From assembly GCA_018819325.1 (NCBI GenBank), contig JAHJQJ010000025.1, positions 1 through 10,477 on the forward strand: a stretch of DNA of 10,477 bases. Direction: 5' to 3'. Within the stretch, counting starts at the first letter, position 1. Each line of letters opens with the position of its first letter. A model generated the notes under the pieces. The model did no database searches. It was not told where the DNA came from and saw nothing but the letters and a program-made list of their open reading frames with translations. Shown in pieces: positions 1 through 5,445 of this stretch. Both the position numbers and the translations under genes were made by a program. This stretch comes from Patescibacteria group bacterium (GTDB lineage: Bacteria > Patescibacteriota > Microgenomatia > UBA1400 > MFAQ01).

Positions 1-139
1 GAATCGTTCATGGTTATGTTCATATATGACTACTGTAACGGTTCGCGTCTTGTTTGTGGAGAGTTCTTAGCTTAACTTAAGAATCATTTTTCGATTAGGT
101 ATCGATTCTGGTTCAGTATCATTTTGGATTAGGTGAGAC
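1..139. other. Degenerate stretch upstream of the prenyl synthase fragment
   Basis: No intact gene is visible. All three forward frames are interrupted, including a TGA at 134-136 immediately upstream of and in frame with the following open frame. Frame 1 at about 58-63 reads Gly-Glu-Phe-Leu, at roughly the distance from the later KTA motif where prenyl synthases carry their G-(Q/E)-x-x-D segment. That could be decayed N-terminal coding sequence, but the resemblance is short and weak. An AT-rich inverted repeat (TTCTTA ... TAAGAA) followed by TCATTTTT lies near 64-90; it is a poor terminator candidate. Confidence 0.35.
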
Positions 140-640
140 TTGGACTTGCACTTGGCCAAAACGGCAATCTATACTTATGAAAATCCATTACATATTGGGG
201 CTATTCTGGCTGGGACCAATAAAGACAAGCTCGAATTGCTTAGTAAGTATGCCCTACCAGGAGGAATAGCCTTTCAGCTACAGGATGACATACTGGGATT
301 GTTTGGCACACCAGAAGAAACAGGTAAGCCTAATTTTTCAGACTTAAGACAAGGAAAAATGAGCCTGCTGATCTTAAAGGCTCTAGAGGAAGCTAGTATC
401 GATCAAAAAAGGGTGATTGCGAAGGCTTGGGGAAATGATAAGGTAAGTAAAAATCAAGCTGAAGCGGTTAGAAAAATTGTAGTGGAAACAGGATCTCTGG
501 ATTACTCAAGACGAATAGCTATTAAATGGGCTAGAAAAGCACAACTGGCCATTCCCGAGATGGTAAAAAGAGGTTGGAATAAAAATAGTATAAATTACTT
601 GGACGGAATTGCTCAGTACATGGTAGAAAGGCGGGTTTAG
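140..640 (+). pseudogene. Polyprenyl (geranylgeranyl-type) diphosphate synthase, C-terminal half only
   Basis: The 166-residue frame matches the second half of trans-isoprenyl diphosphate synthases, which condense isopentenyl diphosphate with allylic diphosphates to make C15-C20+ prenyl chains for lipids and carriers. Visible are the KTA segment (residues 6-8), the second Asp-rich motif FQLQDDILGLFG (45-56, Asp49-Asp50) and the GKPNFSDLRQGK segment (62-73) typical of archaeal-like GGPP synthases. Family members are about 300-350 residues. The first DDxxD motif and the N-terminal helices that bind the allylic substrate are absent. The only available start is TTG at 140, just after an in-frame TGA at 134-136, and no ribosome binding site is seen. 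I infer a remnant or a frameshifted gene whose front lies upstream or outside the window; an assembly error is also possible. It ends at a palindrome shared with the convergent nuclease gene. Confidence 0.6.
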
Positions 641-641
641 G

Positions 642-662
642 TGACAGGGACGGTCCTTGTCA
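642..662. terminator. Palindrome between convergent genes, possible bidirectional terminator
   Basis: A 9-bp arm (TGACAGGGA) and its partner (TCCTTGTCA) flank a 3-base CGG loop. The single non-Watson-Crick position is a G-U wobble on the plus-strand RNA. The prenyl synthase frame stops at 638-640, just before it. The TGA stop of the minus-strand nuclease (662-660) is part of the palindrome. There is no T-tract, so this is not a classical intrinsic terminator. It may be a REP-like element used as a 3' end for both genes. Confidence 0.5.
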
Positions 663-1451
663 GTTGGTGAGCCTGGCGACTGTTTGGGCGGAGAGTTTTT
701 TGTAGTCGCAGTACTCGCAGGGAATACCCATGTCATCCACTCCTGGTTTGGGTATGGCGTTTGATTCTAGGCAACGTTTGATTTTTAGAAGTATGGGCTC
801 GACCCAATCTGAACTGCCTTTGTAGGCGATGATTTCTACTTTAAACTCTAGTTTAGCGTCAAATTTAGGCTTGTTTTTGTCTGCGTTGGCGTAAACAAAA
901 TAACCAGTGTTGCTAACTTTGAAGCCTAGTTGCTTAAATATCCATTGATAAATCTCCATTTGGCGCTTATAGCCTTGTTTCCATTTGTCATTCATGTCTA
1001 TTTTTCTTTGGGTACTGGTGGATTTGTAGTCCACTATTAAAAGTTCTCCCTTTTTGTTTTGCCAGACGTCATCGACTAAGCCATCGATGATTAAGTTGGA
1101 TTTTTGGTGTAAAACCTTGGCGCCGGAAAACTGGTTTACCTCTCCCCTCCACAAGGGAATGTCTTTGTGTTTAAAAGGCACGGCGTCTATTTTGTATTTT
1201 TTCATTAGTTCGTGAGCCTCGCCTTTTTTTCTTAACAAGTCAAACTCGTTTTTTAATAGGTTGTCCACGGCGGAGTTTAGGGTAAAAGATGGAATGCTGG
1301 GTTTAGCCAAACCCAACCTGCGATCCATGTAAAAACACCTGGGGCAGTTTAAGAACATGTCTATTTTGGAACGACTAACGGTAAAAGGCTGTTTTTGCCC
1401 AGGTTGGTAGCAATAGTGTGCTTGTCTTTTTCTATATTGATTATTGGCCAT
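660..1451 (-). CDS. PD-(D/E)XK nuclease-superfamily protein (RecB/Cas4-like)
   Basis: 263 residues. The protein shows SRSKIDMFLNCPRCFY (26-41), a form of the N-terminal signature of RecB/Cas4-type nucleases. It also has the active-site block with Asp127-Asp128, then VDYKST (140-145; Asp141 and Lys143 as motif II/III) and a QxxxY motif (Gln164-Tyr168). Cys36 and Cys39 near the N-terminus plus Cys245 and Cys248 near the C-terminus could bind Fe-S or zinc. The expected role is metal-dependent DNA cleavage in repair or DNA processing; no helicase or cas gene sits beside it to narrow this. The usual GxxxH motif I is replaced by an N-S-A-V-D segment (59-63). I chose the ATG at 1451 because frames extending upstream run through the tRNA gene. 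That ATG shares its A with the tRNA CCA, so there is no separate leader and probably co-transcription with the tRNA. Confidence 0.8.
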   Translation of the reverse strand: MANNQYRKRQAHYCYQPGQKQPFTVSRSKIDMFLNCPRCFYMDRRLGLAKPSIPSFTLNSAVDNLLKNEFDLLRKKGEAHELMKKYKIDAVPFKHKDIPLWRGEVNQFSGAKVLHQKSNLIIDGLVDDVWQNKKGELLIVDYKSTSTQRKIDMNDKWKQGYKRQMEIYQWIFKQLGFKVSNTGYFVYANADKNKPKFDAKLEFKVEIIAYKGSSDWVEPILLKIKRCLESNAIPKPGVDDMGIPCEYCDYKKLSAQTVARLTN

Positions 1452-1526
1452 GGAGCGGGAAATGGGTTTCGAACCCACGACCTTCTGCTTGGGAAGCAGA
1501 TGCTCTACCAACTGAGCTATTCCCGC
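1451..1526 (-). tRNA. tRNA-Gly (anticodon CCC), CCA encoded
   Basis: The minus strand from 1526 folds as a full cloverleaf of 73 nt: acceptor GCGGGAA/TTCCCGC, D arm GCTC/GAGC with AGTTGGTA loop, anticodon stem TCTGC/GCAGA with loop TTCCCAA, five-base variable loop AGGTC, and T arm GTGGG/CCCAT with loop TTCGAAA. The anticodon is CCC, reading GGG glycine codons, and the discriminator base is U at 1454, as in bacterial tRNA-Gly. CCA is encoded at 1453-1451. The final A is also the first base of the downstream nuclease start codon. Confidence 0.96.
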
Positions 1527-1528
1527 GC

Positions 1529-1559
1529 TTGTATAGATTCCCGCCTGCGCGGGAATGAC
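1529..1559. repeat. Dispersed palindromic repeat, family A, copy 1
   Basis: A 31-bp unit with perfect 8-bp arms ATTCCCGC/GCGGGAAT around CTGC, flanked by TTGTATAG and ending ATGAC. It is identical over 31 bp to 3120-3150 and, in reverse complement, over 30 bp to 9037-9066. It lies three bases upstream of the tRNA-Gly 5' end and inside the divergent promoter region of the Ig-domain gene. Confidence 0.9.
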
Positions 1560-1572
1560 GTATGGTTTCAGT

Positions 1573-1601
1573 TTGTCATTATATATGAATTTTGGTACAC
1601 T
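1573..1601 (+). promoter_or_regulatory. Sigma70-like promoter for the Ig-domain protein gene
   Basis: TTGTCA (1573-1578), a 17-bp spacer and TACACT (1596-1601) form a good housekeeping-type promoter. The expected start of transcription, about seven bases past the -10 box, falls on the ATG at 1608. No Shine-Dalgarno sequence precedes that ATG, so a leaderless mRNA is inferred. Confidence 0.5.
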
Positions 1602-1607
1602 TTTAGC

Positions 1608-2309
1608 ATGGCAGGAAGAGGTTTTTATAGAAGAAAGAGAAAGAAGAGCCTGTCACGGCTTTATTTGTTGATTGTTTTAATCTTGGGTTTTGTGGTGTTT
1701 AAGTGGGGTTTCTCGGCTTTAATAGAGATAATTGCTAAGACGGGTGGAGGTGACCAAAAAGTAATGGAATTGGGTGATGTGGTCGCTCCACAAACACCAG
1801 TGATCTCTGGTTTACCGGAAGCAACCAATAGTGCCCAGATAAAAATAGAAGGATATACAGAAGCAGGTGTTGAAGTGGAATATTTTATCAATAATAGGCG
1901 GGTTATTACCGAGCAAACCAACGAGGATGGGTTTTATCAGACAGTTTTGAGTCTTGATGAAGGAGAAAATGAGATAAAAATAATAGCTAAAGACGAAGCA
2001 GAAAATGAAAGTATTTCTAAACCAGTTAAGGTAATTTATGATTTTAAAGCCCCCAAAATTTTGTTAAGCTCCCCTACTAATGGGCAGGAGTTTTTTGGTC
2101 AACAAGAGCAGGTTATTACCGTATCCGGGGAGGTGTCTGAATCAGAGGCAGACTTGAGAATTAATAATACCTATGTTCGTCTTGATGGTAACGGATCGTT
2201 TAGTTTAAGGGTTAGCCTTAACGAGGGAGAAAACGAGATAAAACTGGTGGCCACAGACAAGGCAGGCAACTTGACTGAGGAAACTATAAAGGTGTCTTAC
2301 GTGCGTTAA
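1608..2309 (+). CDS. Membrane-anchored protein with two Ig-like (glucodextranase-B-type) domains
   Basis: 233 residues. A basic N-terminus (RRKRKK at about 8-13) is followed by one hydrophobic helix (about 18-37) without a cleavage site, so the protein is probably anchored with its C-terminus outside. Two homologous beta-sandwich modules follow (about 60-145 and 148-233). Each ends with the SLxEGENEIKxxAxDxAxN pattern (115-133 and 203-221) typical of glucodextranase domain B-like Ig folds. No catalytic residues are visible, so an adhesion, scaffold or envelope-spacer role is inferred. The ATG at 1608 is chosen because any extension upstream would run antisense through the tRNA and the nuclease gene. 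The gene stands alone on this strand, and its last 26 bases overlap the 3' end of the convergent O-antigen-ligase-like gene. Confidence 0.78.
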   Translation: MAGRGFYRRKRKKSLSRLYLLIVLILGFVVFKWGFSALIEIIAKTGGGDQKVMELGDVVAPQTPVISGLPEATNSAQIKIEGYTEAGVEVEYFINNRRVITEQTNEDGFYQTVLSLDEGENEIKIIAKDEAENESISKPVKVIYDFKAPKILLSSPTNGQEFFGQQEQVITVSGEVSESEADLRINNTYVRLDGNGSFSLRVSLNEGENEIKLVATDKAGNLTEETIKVSYVR

Positions 2310-3348
2310 GATTGAGAAGCAAAAACACAAGAATGGTGATTGGAGCATAGAAAAGCGTGTTGTTGGCTAAACTGTGGATTAACAGAGAAAGAAAGGCAGA
2401 TTTTAAGTATGTGTTTGGAATTAGTATCCAAGTTTTGATTAATAGATATATAAAACTGGTTAGGCCAATTACTCCCGTTGTGGCAAGAACAAAGATAAAT
2501 GAGTTGTCTAGACCAGCGCTTGAACGCTGGAGCATGGAGAAAGGAAGGGTGTTGTAACCCACGCCAATTATTGGATTTTGTTTGAAAATGTCCCAGCCGT
2601 GCTTATAATTACTTAGACGAGAGGTAATTGAATAAGTACGAGCCAGATTCACACCTTCACCAAAAGGCTTGGGGGAAATAGTAATTAAAAATACCAATCC
2701 AGTTAGAGTAAGAATGACGGGTAGACGAAGTTTTTGATTTTTTATAAATAGATAAAGTAAACCTATTGCAAATCCTAACCAGCTAATGCGGGAAAAGGTC
2801 AGGGTCAAAGCAACAAGTGAAAGACCAAACAAGGTTTTGCCCTTGGTGGTTTTGATGATTTTAATTGAGTAAAGAGAGATAAAAGCCAGAACAGCCCCAG
2901 TAAAGTTGGGGTCTAAAAAAGGAAAGGTTAACCTAAAATAATGATCGTCGTAGCCTATTGTTTTTAAGAATCTGAGGTCTGGAAAGAAAAAGTATTGCAA
3001 AAGACCAAGCACGGGAATCATAAAGAATGAGATGTTTATTAGAGAAGATGTTTCTTTGGGTAAGGAGATTAAGAGAAGTGAGGAGTATAAAAATAGCCTG
3101 GCCAGATAAAGAATGGCTGTTGTATAGATTCCCGCCTGCGCGGGAATGACAAATAAAAGGGAAAGGGTGGCTACAAATAAGAAAAATAAGACAGGCTTAA
3201 GTAATGGATGATTAAACTTGAGCTTTCTGGCCTGCAGGATAACACATAACAATACGACTAGATCCACAAGATAAAGCCTGGCAAAAGGAAGCTGGCTAAG
3301 CTGGTAAAGTGGCCATAAAAGAAGAATTAATTGGGTTAAGAAGGCCAT
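2284..3348 (-). CDS. O-antigen ligase/polymerase-like (Wzy_C-type) membrane protein
   Basis: 354 residues with about ten hydrophobic helices. The conserved Wzy_C-type region is visible: a membrane segment with FSRISWLGFAIG (about 185-196), then a longer outer loop with SRLSNYKHGWDIFKQNPIIGVG. The C-terminal helices carry GLDNSFIFVLATTGVIGL. Family members transfer lipid-linked glycans to an acceptor or polymerise repeat units at the outer face of the membrane; the substrate cannot be read from sequence. The ATG at 3348 abuts the TAG of the phosphotransferase gene (TAGATG), implying translational coupling. Residues 67-76 (VIPAQAGIYT) are encoded by a family A repeat that lies in frame in the loop between two predicted helices. 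The 3' end overlaps the convergent Ig-domain gene by 26 bp. Confidence 0.8.
   Translation of the reverse strand: MAFLTQLILLLWPLYQLSQLPFARLYLVDLVVLLCVILQARKLKFNHPLLKPVLFFLFVATLSLLFVIPAQAGIYTTAILYLARLFLYSSLLLISLPKETSSLINISFFMIPVLGLLQYFFFPDLRFLKTIGYDDHYFRLTFPFLDPNFTGAVLAFISLYSIKIIKTTKGKTLFGLSLVALTLTFSRISWLGFAIGLLYLFIKNQKLRLPVILTLTGLVFLITISPKPFGEGVNLARTYSITSRLSNYKHGWDIFKQNPIIGVGYNTLPFSMLQRSSAGLDNSFIFVLATTGVIGLTSFIYLLIKTWILIPNTYLKSAFLSLLIHSLANNTLFYAPITILVFLLLNLNARKTPL
3120..3150. repeat. Family A repeat, copy 2, inside a coding sequence
   Basis: Identical over 31 bp to the copy at 1529-1559, including the hairpin ATTCCCGC-CTGC-GCGGGAAT. It is read in frame on the minus strand within the O-antigen-ligase-like gene, giving VIPAQAGIYT without a stop. 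Confidence 0.93.
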
Positions 3349-4284
3349 CTAGTATAAATTATTTGTTAATAAATCATCTTTTAATTTTTGGTGATATTTT
3401 AATTCATCTAAATCTCCATTTTTTGCATCCCAAAATCCGCCGATTATCCTTGAGGCCAAAATGGGTCTGATGGCTTTATCAAATATATTCTTTTCCTTGT
3501 TAGAAATATTATCACGAATTTTGTTCAAATAGTCTTTGGCCGTATTTGGATCATTAGCACTTGTATACAGCCTATGAAAGAAATAACAGATATCATAATA
3601 TCTTGGAGACTGACTACTTGCGTGTTCGGCGTCAATTAAAATAAATTTTTTGTTTGCTTGAATCATGTGCCAGGGAACGAAGTCTCCATGATTAACACCT
3701 GGCTTGTATGTGGTTTTTAGCTCTTTTACTATTTCAAGCACTTCTTGAAGTTGATTTTCCTTAACTTCTTCATACCAACCATTAACCTTTTGAAAATACC
3801 CGTCCCATTTTTTAATCAGATTATCTGAGTTGATATCCCGATAAAATGTAACATTTTGAAGTGACAAAAAAAATTGGTTTGTTTTTGTGATTTTATTAAG
3901 CCATGATTTTAAACCTTTTGTGTCTGGAGGATATTTGGAAGCAACCAGCTTGCCGACATAATAATCCGAAAGGTAAAAAAACTTGCCTTTGAACGTGCCC
4001 GTTTCATAGACTTTAGGCGTAATAAAATAATCAATCCCAGATCTAGTTATTAATTGATTAATTTGTTTATTCCACGAAACCTCGTTTCGTGTACGTTCCC
4101 CAATACTAGATGTTGAGGCAATTTTAAAAAAGAAAATTTTGTTATCCTTTTCTAGTTTTCCATGAACGTGTCTCCATAGTTGTTGAATGTCTAATACTTG
4201 ATAGCCGTTATTTATAAAATAATTCACCACCTCTTCTTTTTGTATAGTCTGAGCAGTGACGTAGTCTCTATTTTTCGTATCCAT
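3349..4284 (-). CDS. APH/choline-kinase-fold phosphotransferase family protein
   Basis: 311 residues resembling the phosphotransferase enzyme family (PF01636-like), which transfers the ATP gamma-phosphate to small hydroxyl substrates. Lys54 (FFFK) and Glu68 are candidates for the ATP-positioning pair. The catalytic loop is NHGDFVPWHM (198-207; His199, Asp201) and the metal-binding site is ILIDAEHA (215-222; Asp218, Glu220). The position normally held by Asn, five residues after the catalytic Asp, is His206. The start is the ATG at 4284: a longer frame would overlap the upstream nuclease gene by 68 bp, whereas this start leaves a 16-bp gap. The stop directly abuts the ATG of the O-antigen-ligase-like gene. 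Sugar, lipid-precursor or choline-type phosphorylation for surface glycan assembly is inferred from the neighbours; antibiotic resistance is not supported. Confidence 0.72.
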   Translation of the reverse strand: MDTKNRDYVTAQTIQKEEVVNYFINNGYQVLDIQQLWRHVHGKLEKDNKIFFFKIASTSSIGERTRNEVSWNKQINQLITRSGIDYFITPKVYETGTFKGKFFYLSDYYVGKLVASKYPPDTKGLKSWLNKITKTNQFFLSLQNVTFYRDINSDNLIKKWDGYFQKVNGWYEEVKENQLQEVLEIVKELKTTYKPGVNHGDFVPWHMIQANKKFILIDAEHASSQSPRYYDICYFFHRLYTSANDPNTAKDYLNKIRDNISNKEKNIFDKAIRPILASRIIGGFWDAKNGDLDELKYHQKLKDDLLTNNLY

Positions 4285-4300
4285 TTTTACGAAAGTCCTA

Positions 4301-5170
4301 TCAAAGGATAATGCTTTCTTGGGTGTTGCTTGATGAAGGTTTTTTAATAACATAGACGTCGCTGCCAAAATCGCTTACGTTTACTAACTCTGCTCCCCCC
4401 TCTAGAATAGTTTCAAAATCTTTACATTTAAAACAACCGTTATGGGGGCATTTGAACCTGTCTAGTTGTCTGGCCAGTTTAATTCTTTTGGCTATTTCTA
4501 ACACTTTTTTGTGGGCCTTATCTAGATCTGGTAATTTTTGTTCTTCTGGTTTGTTTTTCCTTTGTAGATACCAGTAGCTGGCTTTTTCTACCTTGCGCTT
4601 TTGGGTGTTGTGTACCAGTAAATGGTAAATGGGAAGTTGAAGGGATTTTGGGTCCTCTGAAGACTTGCCCGTTTTGAAGTCAATAATATGAACAGAGTCG
4701 GTTTTTTTTAAGTACTCTAGCCAGTCTATTTTGCCACAAAGAATTATGTTATCTGGTTCTGAGAGCCAGAAATAGGGTAGTTCCATGGTTATTTTAACGG
4801 CCAGGTTGGCCAAGGGACCAGGGTGGTCTAGTACCCTTTTTATCATTTCTATGCCTTGGTTGTAGTACTTTTCTTCTGATTCTTTATCAAAAAAACCGCC
4901 TTTTTTGCCAGAGGCTTTTTCTAACCAGACGTTTTTAAATTTAGGAGCAAGTGGTTCCTTGAATCTGTCGACAGTGGGAATAGTAGAGAGAGATTCAATT
5001 ACTTCGTGAACCGCTGAGCCTAAAGCTAGCGGCGGGGTCATTATTTGTATTTTGTGATTTGTCTTTGGATCCTTATATACGTTTTTAAGATAATATGCTC
5101 TGGGGCAGTTTAAAAAATCTGAAATAGAAGAATGAGAAACCCAGGTGGCGGTAAATTTATCTGGTGGCAT
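4301..5170 (-). CDS. Cas4-like Fe-S PD-(D/E)XK nuclease
   Basis: 289 residues with the full RecB/Cas4 exonuclease pattern: SISDFLNCPRAYYL (15-28), GSAVH (51-55, motif I His55), CGKID (145-149, Asp149), HIIDFKTGK (161-169, Asp164 and Lys166) and QLPIY (178-182, QxxxY). Cys22 together with Cys241, Cys246 and Cys249 gives the one-plus-three cysteine layout that binds a 4Fe-4S cluster in Cas4 and AddB. Biochemically this predicts a metal-dependent DNA exonuclease. No cas1, cas2 or CRISPR repeats are present, so it is not called a CRISPR gene. It is the first gene of a minus-strand unit with the phosphotransferase (16-bp gap) and the O-antigen-ligase-like gene. No Shine-Dalgarno motif precedes the ATG at 5170. 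It shares its architecture, but little close sequence, with the nuclease at 660-1451. Confidence 0.83.
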   Translation of the reverse strand: MPPDKFTATWVSHSSISDFLNCPRAYYLKNVYKDPKTNHKIQIMTPPLALGSAVHEVIESLSTIPTVDRFKEPLAPKFKNVWLEKASGKKGGFFDKESEEKYYNQGIEMIKRVLDHPGPLANLAVKITMELPYFWLSEPDNIILCGKIDWLEYLKKTDSVHIIDFKTGKSSEDPKSLQLPIYHLLVHNTQKRKVEKASYWYLQRKNKPEEQKLPDLDKAHKKVLEIAKRIKLARQLDRFKCPHNGCFKCKDFETILEGGAELVNVSDFGSDVYVIKKPSSSNTQESIIL

Positions 5171-5200
5171 GATAATTAAAGTTTAGCAGAAAAACCCCAT

Positions 5201-5392
5201 TGTCATTCCAATTGGAGTCGAGGGATCTCTTCCCCACCTCTGTCATCCCGATTGGAGTTTCGATTCCTATCGAAGACGGAATAGAGGGATCCCTTTCAAC
5301 TGGTAATTTTACAATGCAATGGCTATGTGGTTTATTGATAGGCTTTACTGTTGAGAGGGATCTCTCCACTCGCCGACTCGGTCGAGATGACA
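5201..5392. repeat. Dispersed inverted-repeat element, family B, copy 1
   Basis: This fills most of the gap between the Cas4-like gene and the glycosyltransferase. The main element runs from TGTCATCCCGA at 5241 to its inverted counterpart ending ATGACA at 5392. Internal inverted modules resemble ATCCCTTTCAACTGTAAA. A shortened extra left end starts at 5201, with 16 of 18 bases shared with 5241 onward. The right-hand 52 bp (5341-5392) match 9070-9121 in reverse complement without gaps, with 44 identical bases. Open frames across it encode only repeat-derived peptides and are not genes. It could fold into a long hairpin and act as a terminator or RNA-stability element. Confidence 0.8.
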
Positions 5393-5401
5393 AGAGAGGA
5401 T

Positions 5402-5445
5402 GGATCCCCGCCTACGCGGGGATGACGGAGGGGTGTGGGGATGAC
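5402..5445. repeat. Family A repeat, diverged copy with partial extra end
   Basis: The hairpin ATCCCCGC-CTAC-GCGGGGAT (5404-5423) has the same structure as other family A copies but changes both partners of a base pair. ATGAC at 5422-5426 recurs at 5441-5445, so a truncated second end lies 19 bp away. The last residues and the TAG stop of the WaaE-like glycosyltransferase are encoded in this repeat. Confidence 0.85.

Noticed and set aside
134..136. TGA read as glycine (alternative code), extending the prenyl synthase upstream
   Set aside because: TGA ends other genes precisely, including the ATGA overlap at 6263-6266 and the TGA-TAG double stop after the Cas4-like gene. The extended frame also does not resemble the missing half.
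1452..1511. N-terminal extension of the first nuclease
   Set aside because: These codons are the tRNA-Gly gene read as protein.
1395..1607. Upstream in-frame extension of the Ig-domain protein
   Set aside because: It would be antisense to the nuclease start and the whole tRNA and would include a family A repeat. The protein from ATG 1608 begins with a sensible membrane anchor.
3349..4284. Aminoglycoside resistance kinase
   Set aside because: Only fold-level motifs are shared. The gene sits in an envelope-glycan setting and has an altered catalytic loop.
4301..5170. True CRISPR Cas4
   Set aside because: The motifs fit, but there is no cas1, cas2, effector gene or array in the window. Cas4-like nucleases also occur outside CRISPR loci.
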